From Roseivirga sp. E12 (GTDB lineage Bacteria > Bacteroidota > Bacteroidia > Cytophagales > Cyclobacteriaceae), in NCBI RefSeq assembly GCF_017592825.1, contig NZ_JAGFMD010000001.1, positions 310,001 to 374,000 on the forward strand: a DNA stretch of 64,000 bases, written 5' to 3'. Of this stretch, positions 9,647 to 19,446 are shown piece after piece. The position numbers and the translations under genes are program-made. Under the pieces are notes generated by a model. That model was not told the DNA's origin, ran no database searches, and saw only the letters and a program-made list of their open reading frames with translations. Within the stretch, counting starts at the first letter, position 1. Every line of letters starts with the position of its first letter.

Positions 9647-11599
9647 ATGAGCCAAGAGCAAATAAAAATCACCTTACCTGACGGCAGTATCAGAGAATAT
9701 GCCAAGGGAGTTTCAGCGATGGATATCGCTTTGAGTATCAGTGAAGGACTCGCTAGAAATGTACTAGCGGCCGAAGTAGAAGGAGAGGTCTGGGATGCCA
9801 ACCGTGCTATTACCCAAGATTCAGCAGTAAAATTATTGACCTGGAATGACGAGGGTGGAAAATCTACCTTTTGGCATTCATCAGCGCACTTAATGGCTGA
9901 GGCATTAGAAGCACTATACCCAGGAGTTAAGCTTGGAATTGGTCCGTCTATCGAACATGGTTATTACTATGACGTGGATTTTGGCGACCAGGAATTTGAT
10001 GCAGCACATCTTGATGTCATCGAAAAGAAGATGCTGGAATTGGCTCGAGAGAAGAACGTTTACGTCCGAAAAGATATCTCTAAGGACGAAGCGGTAAGCT
10101 ATTTTGAAGAGAAAGGTGATGAGTATAAACTAGAACTTCTTGAAGGGCTGGATGATGGTACTATTACCTTCTATCAGCAAGGGAACTTCACGGATTTATG
10201 CCGTGGCCCACATATTCCTCATACTGGTTTCATTAAGGCGATTAAGCTATTGAGTGTAGCAGGTGCTTATTGGAGAGGTGATGAGACTAGAAAACAACTT
10301 ACTCGTATTTATGGTATCACTTTCCCTAAGCAGAAAGAACTCACTGAGTACTTGCACATGCTTGAGGAAGCAAAGAAGCGAGACCACAGAAAATTAGGTA
10401 AAGAATTAGAGCTGTTCACTTTCTCAGAAAAAGTGGGCATGGGGCTTCCATTGTGGTTACCAAAAGGAGCTAAGCTTAGAGAGCGACTTGAGACTTTTAT
10501 GCGAAAGGCGCAGGTGCGTTCCGGGTACGACCCTGTTGTGACTCCACACATTGGGCATAAGAATTTATATGTGACCTCTGGTCATTACGAAAAATATGGC
10601 GCTGACTCTTTTCAGCCCATCACTACACCGCATGAAGGAGAGGAGTTCTTATTAAAACCAATGAACTGCCCTCATCACTGTGAGATTTACAAGTCGCAAC
10701 CCAGATCATACAAAGACCTTCCGATTCGCTATGCCGAATTCGGGACTGTTTATCGTTATGAGCAAAGTGGAGAGCTTCATGGCCTGACACGTGTAAGAGG
10801 GTTTACCCAAGATGATGCTCACATATTCTGTATGCAAGAGCAGGTAAAAGGGGAGTTTATCAAAGTAATTGACCTGGTGCTTTATGTTTTTGAATCGCTA
10901 GGTTTCGAAGACTTCACCGCTCAGATTTCACTAAGAGATCCTGAGAATAAGGAAAAGTATATTGGTTCTGATGAAAACTGGGAGTTAGCAGAAAGAGCAA
11001 TCATTGAAGCTTCAGAAGAGAAGGGTTTAAATACAGTCACTGAGTTGGGAGAAGCTGCTTTCTATGGGCCTAAACTAGACTTTATGGTCAAGGATGCTCT
11101 AGGAAGAAAGTGGCAGCTAGGCACCATCCAGGTGGATTATACACTACCAGAAAGATTTGAGCTTGAATATACTGGGTCTGATAATCAAAAACATAGACCC
11201 GTGATGATCCATAGAGCACCATTTGGATCAATGGAGAGGTTTGTGGCAGTGCTTATTGAGCATTGCGCAGCTGAGTTCCCACTTTGGTTAACGCCAGACC
11301 AGGTAGCCATTCTTCCGATCTCTGAAAAGTACGCTGATTATGCGCAGGAGATATACAAATTATTAGAGTCAGAAGACATCACCGGATTTGTGGATCATCG
11401 CGATGAAAAAATTGGTCGAAAGATTAGAGATGCAGAGGTAAAGAAGATTCCAATTATGCTTATTGTTGGTGAAAAAGAAGCAGAGGAAAGGACCGTATCA
11501 GTAAGGCGTCACGGACATGGTGATGTTGGAAGTTTTAAGGTTGATGATTTTATCGGGTATTTCAACAAAGAAAAGGCGGCCTCAATGGGGCAGCAATAA
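9647..11599 (+). CDS. thrS: Threonine--tRNA ligase
   Basis: A 650-residue class II aminoacyl-tRNA synthetase that charges tRNA-Thr. Order of domains: N-terminal TGS (residues about 1-65), editing domain with [10 protein letters not shown] and the later [10 protein letters not shown], the catalytic core with [12 protein letters not shown] (zinc Cys), the motif 2 region ([26 protein letters not shown]) and motif 3 ([11 protein letters not shown]), and a C-terminal anticodon-binding domain. Length and motifs match the full-length bacterial enzyme, including editing. infC follows after 83 bp, the common thrS-infC-rpmI-rplT order. No T-box or operator-like stem was recognised upstream. Confidence 0.97.
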   Translation: MSQEQIKITLPDGSIREYAKGVSAMDIALSISEGLARNVLAAEVEGEVWDANRAITQDSAVKLLTWNDEGGKSTFWHSSAHLMAEALEALYPGVKLGIGPSIEHGYYYDVDFGDQEFDAAHLDVIEKKMLELAREKNVYVRKDISKDEAVSYFEEKGDEYKLELLEGLDDGTITFYQQGNFTDLCRGPHIPHTGFIKAIKLLSVAGAYWRGDETRKQLTRIYGITFPKQKELTEYLHMLEEAKKRDHRKLGKELELFTFSEKVGMGLPLWLPKGAKLRERLETFMRKAQVRSGYDPVVTPHIGHKNLYVTSGHYEKYGADSFQPITTPHEGEEFLLKPMNCPHHCEIYKSQPRSYKDLPIRYAEFGTVYRYEQSGELHGLTRVRGFTQDDAHIFCMQEQVKGEFIKVIDLVLYVFESLGFEDFTAQISLRDPENKEKYIGSDENWELAERAIIEASEEKGLNTVTELGEAAFYGPKLDFMVKDALGRKWQLGTIQVDYTLPERFELEYTGSDNQKHRPVMIHRAPFGSMERFVAVLIEHCAAEFPLWLTPDQVAILPISEKYADYAQEIYKLLESEDITGFVDHRDEKIGRKIRDAEVKKIPIMLIVGEKEAEERTVSVRRHGHGDVGSFKVDDFIGYFNKEKAASMGQQ

Positions 11600-11622
11600 T
11601 AATTTAATAAAAAACGTGAGTG

Positions 11623-11652
11623 TTGGTTATTAGAAAATATTGCCGATATTTG
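11623..11652 (+). promoter_or_regulatory. Putative promoter of infC-rpmI-rplT
   Basis: TTG at 11623-11625, a 19-bp spacer, and GATATTTG at 11645-11652, close to the Bacteroidota vegetative consensus TAnnTTTG. It lies just after thrS and would give infC its own transcript beginning near 11659. Inference from motif only. Confidence 0.5.
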
Positions 11653-11670
11653 CAGTCATTTTGATAAAAC

Positions 11671-11678
11671 AAGGAGGT
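11671..11678 (+). promoter_or_regulatory. Strong Shine-Dalgarno sequence of infC
   Basis: AAGGAGGT lies here, an exceptionally good anti-SD match for a genome whose other genes almost all lack one. GGAGG is followed by 5 nt before ATC at 11683 and by 14 nt before ATG at 11692, so spacing favours the ATC codon. The same AAGGAGGT with the same spacing precedes the ATG of the lipoprotein gene at 50615. Confidence 0.8.
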
Positions 11679-11682
11679 AAAA

Positions 11683-12237
11683 ATCGCTAAAATGAGAAGG
11701 CGCTATCCCCCAAGAGGACGGGTAGAAGAGCCATATAAAGTAAACGGTAAGATAACTGCGCGCGAAGTTCGTGTTGTAGGAGAAAATGTAGAACAAGGTG
11801 TTTTTCCGCTCAGTAAGGCCTTAGAAATGGCAAGAGAGCAGAGTTTAGATCTTGTTGAAATCTCACCGAAAGCGGTACCACCGGTTTGTAAAGTAATTGA
11901 TTACTCAAAGTTTAAATACGAACAGAAGAAGAAGCAAAAGGAAATTAAAGCCAAAGCTGCTAAAACTGTTCTAAAAGAAATCAGGTTCGGACCTAATACG
12001 GATGATCATGATTTCGATTTTAAACTGAAGCATGCAATTAACTTCTTGAAAGAAGGAGCAAAGGTTAAGGCTTATGTTCATTTTAAAGGGAGAACCATTG
12101 TATATAAAGAGAGGGGAGAGATTCTTCTCTTGAAATTTGCGCAAGCTTTAGAAGAGTATGCTAAAGTAGAGCAGTTACCAAAACTTGAGGGTAAGAGGAT
12201 GTTTCTCTTTTTAGCCCCCAAGGCAACGAAGAAATAA
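11683..12237 (+). CDS. infC: Translation initiation factor IF-3, probable ATC start
   Basis: IF-3 binds the 30S subunit, blocks premature 50S joining and rejects non-canonical start codons and tRNAs. The N-terminal domain ([21 protein letters not shown]), linker and C-terminal domain ([21 protein letters not shown]) are intact. With the ATC start it is 184 residues (I/M-A-K-M-R-R-R); the ATG at 11692 gives 181. I prefer ATC because of its spacing to the Shine-Dalgarno at 11671. Escherichia coli infC also starts at a rare codon (AUU) and is autoregulated through it. rpmI and rplT follow, so the three form an operon. Confidence 0.93.
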   Translation: MAKMRRRYPPRGRVEEPYKVNGKITAREVRVVGENVEQGVFPLSKALEMAREQSLDLVEISPKAVPPVCKVIDYSKFKYEQKKKQKEIKAKAAKTVLKEIRFGPNTDDHDFDFKLKHAINFLKEGAKVKAYVHFKGRTIVYKERGEILLLKFAQALEEYAKVEQLPKLEGKRMFLFLAPKATKK

Positions 12238-12255
12238 TTAACAAATAATTATATA

Positions 12256-12450
12256 ATGCCTAAAGTAAAAACTAAATCAGGAGCGAAGAAACGTTTCAAA
12301 TTGACAGGTACTGGCAAGATTAAAAGAAAGCACGCTTTCAAAAGCCACATCCTAACAAAAAAAGAGACGAAGCAAAAGCGTAATCTTACTGGTACAGGTT
12401 TGGTAGACAAATCTGACGAGAAGAACGTTAAGCACATGCTCAACATTTAA
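12256..12450 (+). CDS. rpmI: 50S ribosomal protein L35
   Basis: A 64-residue basic protein with the L35 signature [21 protein letters not shown] and the internal K-H-A-F-K-S-H-I-L segment. It follows infC by 18 bp and precedes rplT, the standard order. Its length is normal for the family (about 65). Confidence 0.97.
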   Translation: MPKVKTKSGAKKRFKLTGTGKIKRKHAFKSHILTKKETKQKRNLTGTGLVDKSDEKNVKHMLNI

Positions 12451-12483
12451 AAAAACCATTTAAGGTTTCATTTTTAACCGGAG

Positions 12484-12521
12484 TTTTGGCCTTAAGAATC
12501 TACGAAAGTGGGACGCCAAAA
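12484..12521 (+). promoter_or_regulatory. Hairpin in the rpmI-rplT gap, possible L20 operator
   Basis: TTTTGGC at 12484-12490 pairs perfectly with GCCAAAA at 12515-12521 across a 24-nt loop, 18 nt before the rplT ATG. A smaller hairpin (AAACC at 12453-12457 with GGTTT at 12464-12468) lies upstream. In other bacteria L20 represses its own operon by binding mRNA structures near these genes; whether this hairpin is such a site is an inference. No U-run follows, so it is not a terminator. Confidence 0.35.
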
Positions 12522-12538
12522 ATCAAAAAAATTAAAAA

Positions 12539-12886
12539 ATGCCAAGATCAGTTAACACAGTAGCTTCAAGAGCTAAAAGAAAAAGAATCCTCAAGCAGGC
12601 CAAAGGCTATTGGGGAAGAAGAAAGAATGTTTGGACGGTAGCAAAAAATGCCGTTGAAAAAGGTCTCGTATACTCTTACAGAGACAGAAAAGCTAAGAAA
12701 AGAGAGTTTAGAAAGCTTTGGATTCAAAGAATCAATGCTGGAGCAAGACTTCATGGGATGTCATACTCTCAGTTTATGGGTAAAATCGGCCAATCTGGAA
12801 TCGAATTGAACAGAAAGGTACTTGCAGATTTAGCAATGAACCACCCAGAAGCTTTTGAAGCTGTAGTAAAGAAAGTGAGCAAGTAA
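12539..12886 (+). CDS. rplT: 50S ribosomal protein L20
   Basis: A 115-residue, very basic 23S rRNA-binding assembly protein. The L20 hallmark segments are visible: [40 protein letters not shown] and [20 protein letters not shown]. The 88-bp gap after rpmI is longer than the other spacings in the operon and holds a hairpin. A strong terminator follows the gene. Confidence 0.97.
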   Translation: MPRSVNTVASRAKRKRILKQAKGYWGRRKNVWTVAKNAVEKGLVYSYRDRKAKKREFRKLWIQRINAGARLHGMSYSQFMGKIGQSGIELNRKVLADLAMNHPEAFEAVVKKVSK

Positions 12887-12908
12887 GATAACTTACTGTT
12901 TATAAGGA

Positions 12909-12936
12909 CCCCGGCTTGAGAAAGTCGGGGTTTTTT
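12909..12936 (+). terminator. Rho-independent terminator after rplT
   Basis: CCCCGGC at 12909-12915 pairs with GTCGGGG at 12924-12930 (one G-U pair, 8-nt loop), followed by six T. It ends the infC-rpmI-rplT transcript. Confidence 0.85.
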
Positions 12937-13357
12937 ATTTCAAATACAATTTGGTAGAGTGCATAAACTTAATTTTGGGACCTGTCTCAGTACTTTCCAA
13001 TAGCATACTTTCATACCAGGATCTATCACTTGGGTTAATTCCTTGATTGAAGTAATAGATATGTGCTATACCAGCTTCAGTTTGAATCACAGGATCTACA
13101 ATAGACCACTTTCGGCCTAGGGTATTAGGCATAAGCGATAGGAGGCTATCAACATTCCAAACCACATCATGCTCGAACATTTCGAAATCCTCAGTCAGTA
13201 GGCTTTTCATTAATGTTGTATCCCCCGTTTCCAGTGCTACAAAGAAGTCTGAAGCAATAGTCGTTACCATTTCATCCGAGATCTTTTTTTCTACTGGAGC
13301 TGTACAAGCAGGTAACATGAAGAGCGCTGTAGAAAGTAATAAGAAGTGCTTTTTCAT
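12935..13357 (-). CDS. Lipoprotein with SnoaL/NTF2-like domain, unknown function
   Basis: The start is placed at ATG complement 13355-13357, giving 140 residues with a lipoprotein signal (MKKHFLLLSTALFMLPAC); a longer frame from 13390 would only add 11 residues before the signal peptide. The mature part begins ISDEMVTTIASDFFVALETGDTTLMKSLL and has alternating helix and strand segments typical of small NTF2-like or SnoaL-like folds. No catalytic residues are obvious. It is convergent with rplT, and its 3' end touches the rplT terminator. Confidence 0.7.
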   Translation of the reverse strand: MKKHFLLLSTALFMLPACTAPVEKKISDEMVTTIASDFFVALETGDTTLMKSLLTEDFEMFEHDVVWNVDSLLSLMPNTLGRKWSIVDPVIQTEAGIAHIYYFNQGINPSDRSWYESMLLESTETGPKIKFMHSTKLYLK

Positions 13358-13428
13358 CACTGTATTTTTTGTCTTTACAAGTATCGTCATAATGGGATAG
13401 AATTTTTGAAAAAAGGTGTTGATATATG

Positions 13429-13460
13429 TTGTGTTTTCAATCGATGAATATATATCTTTG
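13429..13460 (+). promoter_or_regulatory. Promoter of tRNA-Met
   Basis: TTG at 13429-13431, a 21-bp spacer, and TATCTTTG at 13453-13460 match the Bacteroidota vegetative consensus exactly. The tRNA begins 14 bp further on. Confidence 0.75.
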
Positions 13461-13473
13461 CACCTCCAAAAAT

Positions 13474-13547
13474 GGCGAGGTAGCTCAGTTGGTTAGAGCG
13501 CAGGATTCATAACCCTGAGGTCACGGGTTCAACTCCCGTCTTCGCTA
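13474..13547 (+). tRNA. tRNA-Met (CAT)
   Basis: A 74-nt cloverleaf: acceptor GGCGAGG pairs with CTTCGCT, the D stem is GCTC/GAGC, the anticodon loop TTCATAA carries CAT, and the T arm is ACGGG/CCCGT. Pair 1-72 is a G-U and the anticodon stem has an A-C mismatch next to the loop. The initiator hallmarks (unpaired 1-72 and three G-C pairs in the anticodon stem) are absent, so it is the elongator form, or possibly a lysidine-type tRNA-Ile that also has CAT. CCA is not encoded. Confidence 0.9.
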
Positions 13548-13550
13548 CTA

Positions 13551-13583
13551 AAGCCCAGTTCTATTAGAATTGGGCTTTTTTTT
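13551..13583 (+). terminator. Terminator after tRNA-Met
   Basis: AAGCCCAGTT at 13551-13560 pairs with AATTGGGCTT at 13568-13577 over a 7-nt loop, followed by a long T-run. Confidence 0.85.
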
Positions 13584-13720
13584 CGATCAATCAAATGAAT
13601 GCAAGTGCATTAAATGAATTATCAATACGATGATTCATGACAAAAGACTGCTCATTAAGTATGAGGTTTGTTATGTAACAAATAAGTCATATATTATTTC
13701 ATCAAGTGATTTTTTAACCT

Positions 13721-14116
13721 ATGGGAAAGAACAAGTTTATTACCGAATTCGAGATTAATGCATCTCAGAAAATGCTTTTTCCATACTTGAGTACAGCAAG
13801 TGGTTTGGCTCAATGGTTTGCTGATGACGTTAATATTAATGAGGACAAGGTTTATAACTTCCTTTGGGACGGAGAAGATCACAAGGCAATAAAGGCTGCC
13901 CAACGTGCTAATGTCAGTGTGAAATTTGAGTTCTTACCTGAGACAGATGAGGACAAAGATGATCCAAATTACATTGAGCTGAAGTTGAATGTAAATGAAC
14001 TTACACAGTCAGTTTTCATTCAGATTACAGATTATTCAGACTTAGACGATCCTGAGGAGCAGGAGGACCTATGGGAAAATATAGTCTACTCTCTCAAACA
14101 AATTATTGGCGGTTAG
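13721..14116 (+). CDS. START-like (AHSA1-type) domain protein
   Basis: A 131-residue protein starting MGKNKFITEFEINASQKMLFPYLSTASGLAQWFADDVNI, the usual opening of a helix-grip START/AHSA1 fold in which a cavity binds a hydrophobic ligand. The centre is acidic (PETDEDKDDPNY) and a C-terminal helix (LWENIVYSLKQII) closes the fold. Short proteins of this type next to LptF/LptG permeases are familiar in Bacteroidota; their role is not established. No signal peptide, so probably cytoplasmic. The permease gene follows after 79 bp. Confidence 0.75.
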   Translation: MGKNKFITEFEINASQKMLFPYLSTASGLAQWFADDVNINEDKVYNFLWDGEDHKAIKAAQRANVSVKFEFLPETDEDKDDPNYIELKLNVNELTQSVFIQITDYSDLDDPEEQEDLWENIVYSLKQIIGG

Positions 14117-14195
14117 TCTTTAATTCTTCATTTCTTTTGATAAAACAGCGTAAAGGCATGATCTTTGAGTGGTCATTGTGCGTATTGAAGTTCGA

Positions 14196-15893
14196 ATGAA
14201 GAAGATTGACAGGCTAGTTTTTGGATCGTTTATAGGTCCGTTCCTATTGACACTAGTTGTAGTAGATTTCATATTGCTCCTAGTAACACTGTTGAAATAC
14301 TTTGACCAGATTATGGGCAAAGGATTAAGTGTTGCCACTTTTGGCGAGCTGATTACCTACTTTTCTATTTCCAGTTCTCCGGACGCATTCCCCTTAGCTA
14401 TTCTTCTTAGCTCCATCATGACCTTTGGAAACCTCGGGGAGCATTCAGAATTAACAGCTGTTAAGAGTTCTGGCATTTCACTGGTTCGTGCCTTATTGCC
14501 AATTTTCTTTTTTGTCGTTTTACTGACGGGATTCACCTATTACTCAAACACGCAGCTGGTGCCTAAGACCAACCTCAAGACCTACAGTTTGCTGTGGGAT
14601 ATGAGGACTAAAAAACCGGCATTAGATATAAAAGAAGGTGTGTTTTATACCGGTATACCCGGCTATAGTATTAAGGTCAATGAGAAGATCGGGGACGAGC
14701 AACTCAAAGACATTATTATCTATGATCATACCAATGCGAATGCCCAAGGAAATACTAAAGTGATTTTGGCCGACTCAGGCCGCATGTATTCATTTATGAA
14801 TCAACGATATCTTGCTTTGGAACTTTATCGTGGTGTCAGGTATGAGGAAGGAGTGAGCGAAAAGTATGAAGAGAAAGTGGCAGGGGGGCAATTCGTGAGA
14901 GATAAGTTTACCAGTAGCCGAATGTTTTTTGACCTTTCCTCTTTTGATATGGGCGATACGGATGAAAGTCTTTTTAGAAGGAGTCGATTAGTGCAGACGC
15001 GTGCTCAGTTGATCACAGGAATTGATTCAATGCAGCGAGATATTCACCAGAAAGAAGAACAAATGTTCAGTTTTGTGGCCAATACTTTTACCTATCACTA
15101 TGTAAAGGACGCTCCAATACCAGATCAAATAGCTGTTCCGAAGGCTTATTATGACTCACTAAGAAATGCAGAGAGAGAATTAAAAGAGAGCACTAGGGAC
15201 TCTATTGATGTAGTGCCAAAGCCAGAAGATAAGAAGTTAGCAGTAGTTCAGAATAAACAAACGCTAAGCAGTCAAGGAGAGGTTGAGCGACCAGATAACC
15301 TGAGGGTGGCGGCAAATGGGTTGGTGACTAAAACAGTTCCTCAGCAATTTTCGGTAGTCAGTAAGGGTACTTTTGAGCAGCATATGAGACGCTTCGAGGA
15401 TTACTATAAGGGTGACGGGACCCGATTGAGCAATGCGATGAGTTATGGCATTAACAAGTCAAGATCCGCCAGAAATGTATTGAACTCCAGAGTAATAGCA
15501 TTGGAATCTGTTAAGAGAGATCAGAGAAAGTTTGTAGTGACAAAGAACCAACAGATTGCTAGATCGTTTGCCTGCCTCATTATGTTTCTAATTGGTGCTC
15601 CAATTGGTGCCATCATAAAGAAAGGTGGGCTTGGGCTGCCAGTGATCATTTCAGTTGTTTTCTTCCTAATCTATTATGTATTGAATACAACAGGTGATAA
15701 GTGGGGGAAAGAGGGGGTGATGGATCCGGCTTTGGCAGTTTGGATTTCGAACGTAGCACTCTTGCCATTTGGTCTTTTCTTTCTGAGACAAGCACGGAAT
15801 GATGCACAGCTTTTTGAGCCAGATTTCTATCTCAATATGATGGGGAAAATCAAAAAACTCTTCAAAAAGCGTAAAGAATTAAAAACAGCCTAG
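14196..15893 (+). CDS. LptF/LptG family permease (LPS export)
   Basis: The start at ATG 14196 gives MKKIDRLVFGSFIGPFLL, the classical opening of YjgP/YjgQ proteins; an upstream GTG at 14169 would add nine residues of unlikely sequence. The 565-residue protein has transmembrane helices near residues 12-40, 55-80 and 95-118, a large periplasmic beta-jellyroll region (about 130-430, partly coiled) and three more helices at the C-terminus (ACLIMFLIGAPIGAIIKKGGLG and on). Family members pair with LptB to pull lipopolysaccharide from the inner membrane. Whether this is the F- or G-type subunit is not clear; the partner is not in the window. Confidence 0.87.
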   Translation: MKKIDRLVFGSFIGPFLLTLVVVDFILLLVTLLKYFDQIMGKGLSVATFGELITYFSISSSPDAFPLAILLSSIMTFGNLGEHSELTAVKSSGISLVRALLPIFFFVVLLTGFTYYSNTQLVPKTNLKTYSLLWDMRTKKPALDIKEGVFYTGIPGYSIKVNEKIGDEQLKDIIIYDHTNANAQGNTKVILADSGRMYSFMNQRYLALELYRGVRYEEGVSEKYEEKVAGGQFVRDKFTSSRMFFDLSSFDMGDTDESLFRRSRLVQTRAQLITGIDSMQRDIHQKEEQMFSFVANTFTYHYVKDAPIPDQIAVPKAYYDSLRNAERELKESTRDSIDVVPKPEDKKLAVVQNKQTLSSQGEVERPDNLRVAANGLVTKTVPQQFSVVSKGTFEQHMRRFEDYYKGDGTRLSNAMSYGINKSRSARNVLNSRVIALESVKRDQRKFVVTKNQQIARSFACLIMFLIGAPIGAIIKKGGLGLPVIISVVFFLIYYVLNTTGDKWGKEGVMDPALAVWISNVALLPFGLFFLRQARNDAQLFEPDFYLNMMGKIKKLFKKRKELKTA

Positions 15894-15894
15894 T

Positions 15895-15925
15895 TTGCTA
15901 GTTTTCAGTAATATCCATACCTTTG
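15895..15925 (+). promoter_or_regulatory. Promoter of rpsO
   Basis: TTG at 15895-15897, a 20-bp spacer, and TACCTTTG at 15918-15925 match the Bacteroidota consensus. It begins right at the stop of the permease gene and lies about 40 bp before rpsO. Confidence 0.7.
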
Positions 15926-15965
15926 CGGCTGTTTAATTATTAATCAAATTTTATTTTAGCTAAGC

Positions 15966-16241
15966 ATGTATTTATCAAGCGAAAAGAAACAAGAGCTGTT
16001 TGAGAATCATGGTCGGTCAAAAGCAAAAACAGATACGGGTTCTCCTGAGTCACAGATATCGCTTTTCACCTTCCGTATCAACTACCTTACAGAACATTTG
16101 AAACTGAATAAAAAAGATCACTCTACAAGATTAGGTCTTTTGAAATTGGTAGGTAAAAGGAGAAGATTGCTAGATTACCTTTATGCAAAGGATATCGAGA
16201 GATATAGAGCAATCATCGCAGAATTGAAATTGAGAAAATAA
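15966..16241 (+). CDS. rpsO: 30S ribosomal protein S15
   Basis: A 91-residue four-helix 16S rRNA-binding protein. Conserved blocks: [31 protein letters not shown] and [22 protein letters not shown]. pnp follows, the widely conserved rpsO-pnp pair, but a hairpin with a T-run separates them. Confidence 0.97.
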   Translation: MYLSSEKKQELFENHGRSKAKTDTGSPESQISLFTFRINYLTEHLKLNKKDHSTRLGLLKLVGKRRRLLDYLYAKDIERYRAIIAELKLRK

Positions 16242-16246
16242 TATAT

Positions 16247-16276
16247 GAGGGAATTCGTGAGAGTTCCCTCTTTTTC
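16247..16276 (+). terminator. Terminator or attenuator between rpsO and pnp
   Basis: GAGGGAA at 16247-16253 pairs with TTCCCTC at 16264-16270, followed by TTTTT. It starts 6 bp after the rpsO stop and may reduce read-through into pnp, or act as an RNA processing site as in Escherichia coli rpsO-pnp; the second idea is inference. Confidence 0.7.
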
Positions 16277-16334
16277 CTTTCTAATTAAACGCAGGTTGTA
16301 ACGACACCCTGCTTTCTTATTTTATAAAACATAT

Positions 16335-18473
16335 ATGACAAAAGTTATCACTAAGTCCATCAAAATGCCCGATGGCGCTGAAATTACAATTGAAACGGGT
16401 AAACTGGCAAAACAAGCAGATGGCTCAGTTGTGGTAAGAATGGGTGACACAATGTTACTCGCCACAGTAGTATCATCTCAAGATGCCAAAGAAGACGTAG
16501 ACTTTCTTCCACTATCAGTAGACTACCAAGAAAAGTTTGCTGGAGCAGGTAAAATACCTGGAGGATTCCTTAAGAGAGAAGGTAGACTATCAGATCACGA
16601 AGTATTAATCTGTCGATTAGTTGACAGAGCCCTAAGACCTCTTTTTCCTGGTGATTACCATGCTGACACTCAAGTGATGATCTCAATGATCTCTCACGAT
16701 GAAAATGTAATGCCTGATTCACTAGCTGCACTAGCTGCATCCTCAGCATTGGCAGTATCGGATATTCCTTTCAATGGACCGATTTCTGAAGTTCGTGTTG
16801 TAAGACACGAAGGGACTTTTAAGGTAAACCCTAGTAAAGCCATCACTGAAGAGTCAGATCTTGAAATCATTGTTGCTGCCGACAAGGACAACATTATGAT
16901 GGTCGAAGGCGAAATGAGTGAAGTATCTGAAGCAGATATGCTAGAGGCAATGAAAATCGCTCATGACGCGATTAAGATTCAGTGTCTGGCACAAATTGAA
17001 CTAGCTGAAGAGGCTGGAACAACTGAGAAAAGAACTTATGAGCATGAGAAGAAGGATGATGCACTTTATGAAAAGATGCACGCTGAACTTTATGACAAGC
17101 TTTACGCATCTGTATCTCAGGCAATTGCTGACAAATACGTAAGGAGCTCACAAATAAGAGCTATCAAAGATGAGTGGATGGAAGCGCTTCCTGAAGATCA
17201 TGAGTATGATGGTTTCTTAATGAGACAGTTCTTCAAAAAGATTCACAAGAAAGCCGCTAGAGATTTCGTTCTTAACGACTCTAAAAGGCTTGATGGTAGA
17301 GAATTCAACGAGATCAGACCGATTTCGTGTGAAGTAGACTACCTTCCATCAGCACACGGTTCAGCTCTGTTTACTAGAGGTGAAACACAATCTTTGACAT
17401 CTTGTACTTTGGGTACTAAGCTTGATGAGCAGATGATTGATGGTGCTACAATGAATGGTTATAACAAGTTTATTCTTCACTACAACTTCCCTGGTTTCTC
17501 AACTGGCGAAGTAAGACCTAACAGAGGTCCTGGTAGAAGAGAGGTTGGACACGGTAACCTGGCCATGAGAGCAATCAAGAAGGTTCTTCCACCGGAAGAT
17601 TCTAATCCATACACAATGAGAATCGTTTCTGACATTCTCGAGTCGAATGGTTCTTCTTCAATGGCAACAGTTTGTGCTGGGTCACTAGCATTGATGGATA
17701 CAGGTATTAAGATTAAAGCACCTGTTTCTGGTATCGCAATGGGAATGATTTCTGATGCTGAAACTGGTAAATATGCTGTGTTGTCAGATATTCTTGGAGA
17801 CGAAGATCACTTAGGTGATATGGATTTCAAGGTAACTGGTACAGCAAAAGGTATCACTGCTTGTCAGATGGATATCAAAGTTGATGGATTGTCATACGAG
17901 GTGCTAGAGCAAGCATTGAATCAAGCAAAAGAAGGTAGACTTCATATCCTTGGTAAAATGACAGAAGCTCTTGCTGAGCCAAGAGAAGATTACAAACCTC
18001 ACGTTCCAAGAACAGAGCGTTTCAAAATCGACAAAGATCAAATTGGTGCGGTTATTGGACCTGGTGGAAAAGTAATTCAGGAAATCCAGAAAGAAACTGG
18101 TGCTACTATCAATATTGAAGAAGTGGACGACAAAGGCGTTGTTACTGTATTTGCAGTAAATAAAGATGCTATGTTAGCTGCGGTTGGTCGTATTAAGACT
18201 ATTGTGGCTGTTCCTGACGTTGGAGAAGTATATGAAGGTAAAGTAAAGTCAATCATGCCTTTCGGAGCATTTATTGAGTTTATGCCTGGTAAAGATGGGT
18301 TACTTCATATTTCAGAGATCAAGTGGGAGCGTCTAGAAAAGATGGACGGAGTATTGGAAGTAGGTGAAGAAATCAGCGTAAAACTTATTGGAGTAGATAA
18401 GAAAACTGGGAAGTTTAGACTTTCTAGAAAGGTTCTTTTACCAAAACCTGAAAGTAAAACTGAACAGAAATAG
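16335..18473 (+). CDS. pnp: Polyribonucleotide nucleotidyltransferase (PNPase)
   Basis: A 712-residue phosphorolytic 3'-5' exoribonuclease of the RNA degradosome. Two RNase PH domains flank an all-helical linker (first domain residues about 10-140, second about 320-540, with [36 protein letters not shown] and [17 protein letters not shown]). A KH domain ([20 protein letters not shown]) and an S1 domain ([20 protein letters not shown]) complete the protein. All expected active-site blocks are present and the length is normal. Confidence 0.97.
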   Translation: MTKVITKSIKMPDGAEITIETGKLAKQADGSVVVRMGDTMLLATVVSSQDAKEDVDFLPLSVDYQEKFAGAGKIPGGFLKREGRLSDHEVLICRLVDRALRPLFPGDYHADTQVMISMISHDENVMPDSLAALAASSALAVSDIPFNGPISEVRVVRHEGTFKVNPSKAITEESDLEIIVAADKDNIMMVEGEMSEVSEADMLEAMKIAHDAIKIQCLAQIELAEEAGTTEKRTYEHEKKDDALYEKMHAELYDKLYASVSQAIADKYVRSSQIRAIKDEWMEALPEDHEYDGFLMRQFFKKIHKKAARDFVLNDSKRLDGREFNEIRPISCEVDYLPSAHGSALFTRGETQSLTSCTLGTKLDEQMIDGATMNGYNKFILHYNFPGFSTGEVRPNRGPGRREVGHGNLAMRAIKKVLPPEDSNPYTMRIVSDILESNGSSSMATVCAGSLALMDTGIKIKAPVSGIAMGMISDAETGKYAVLSDILGDEDHLGDMDFKVTGTAKGITACQMDIKVDGLSYEVLEQALNQAKEGRLHILGKMTEALAEPREDYKPHVPRTERFKIDKDQIGAVIGPGGKVIQEIQKETGATINIEEVDDKGVVTVFAVNKDAMLAAVGRIKTIVAVPDVGEVYEGKVKSIMPFGAFIEFMPGKDGLLHISEIKWERLEKMDGVLEVGEEISVKLIGVDKKTGKFRLSRKVLLPKPESKTEQK

Positions 18474-18485
18474 AATACTGAGCGT

Positions 18486-18515
18486 TTGATTAAGTAGGAA
18501 CTTTTCCTACTTTTC
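18486..18515 (+). promoter_or_regulatory. rpoD promoter overlapping a hairpin
   Basis: TTG at 18486-18488, a 19-bp spacer, and TACTTTTC at 18508-18515 resemble the vegetative promoter with one mismatch. The same bases contain a 9-bp hairpin (AAGTAGGAA at 18492-18500 with TTCCTACTT at 18504-18512, then TT), which could terminate pnp transcription. One segment may serve both roles; the sequence alone cannot separate them. Confidence 0.5.
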
Positions 18516-18561
18516 AAATTGTTCGAAGAGTTCTAAACACAAGGATAAACCCAAAGTTTGA

Positions 18562-19425
18562 ATGAGACAGCTTAAGATTAGTAAGCAGATTACCAACAGA
18601 GAGTCGCAGTCTCTTGATAAATATCTTCAGGAAATAGGCAAGGTGGATCTTTTGACCCCTGACGAAGAAGTAGATTTAGCGAAGAGAATCAGAGAAGGCG
18701 ATCAACTTGCGTTGGAAAAATTAACTAAAGCTAACCTTCGTTTCGTTGTTTCTGTTGCCAAGCAATATCAAAACCAAGGACTTTCATTAGGCGATTTGAT
18801 TAATGAAGGAAACCTTGGACTGATAAAAGCAGCGCAGAGATTTGATGAAACGCGTGGTTTCAAATTTATTTCTTACGCGGTTTGGTGGATTAGACAGTCA
18901 ATTCTACAAGCATTGGCTGAGCAATCACGTATTGTTCGTCTACCATTGAACAGAGTAGGGTCTTTAAATAAAATCTCAAAAACGTTTTCTGAGTTAGAGC
19001 AAAGATTTGAGCGTGAACCATCTCCGGATGAATTAGCAGAAGTACTAGAGGTGACTACCAAAGAAGTGGTAGATACCATGAAGATTTCTGGTAGACACGT
19101 GTCAATGGATGCTCCGTTTGTGCAAGGTGAAGAAAATAGCTTGCTAGATGTTTTGGAAAATGACGGTGAAGATAAGCCAGACACTGAATTGATGAATGAC
19201 TCTTTAAGAAGAGAGGTTCAGAGAGCACTGTCAACTTTGACTCAACGTGAAGCAGATGTCATTACACTTTATTTTGGTCTTAATGGAGAGCACTCCATGA
19301 CACTCGAGGAAATAGGTGAGAAATTCAACCTTACGAGAGAGAGAGTAAGACAAATTAAGGAAAAGGCAATCAGGAGGTTAAGACACACTTCTAGAAGTAA
19401 AGCTTTGAAGCCTTATTTAGGTTAA
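18562..19425 (+). CDS. rpoD: Primary RNA polymerase sigma factor (RpoD/SigA type)
   Basis: A 287-residue sigma-70 protein with regions 1.2 to 4 but no region 1.1 or non-conserved region, the usual form of the Bacteroidota housekeeping sigma. Region 2 contains [38 protein letters not shown] and [16 protein letters not shown]; region 4 ends with the helix-turn-helix [29 protein letters not shown]. It recognises the unusual TTG / TAnnTTTG promoters of this phylum, examples of which are annotated in this window. A strong terminator follows. Confidence 0.93.
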   Translation: MRQLKISKQITNRESQSLDKYLQEIGKVDLLTPDEEVDLAKRIREGDQLALEKLTKANLRFVVSVAKQYQNQGLSLGDLINEGNLGLIKAAQRFDETRGFKFISYAVWWIRQSILQALAEQSRIVRLPLNRVGSLNKISKTFSELEQRFEREPSPDELAEVLEVTTKEVVDTMKISGRHVSMDAPFVQGEENSLLDVLENDGEDKPDTELMNDSLRREVQRALSTLTQREADVITLYFGLNGEHSMTLEEIGEKFNLTRERVRQIKEKAIRRLRHTSRSKALKPYLG

Positions 19426-19446
19426 GTAATAATATAATTGGCAAAG

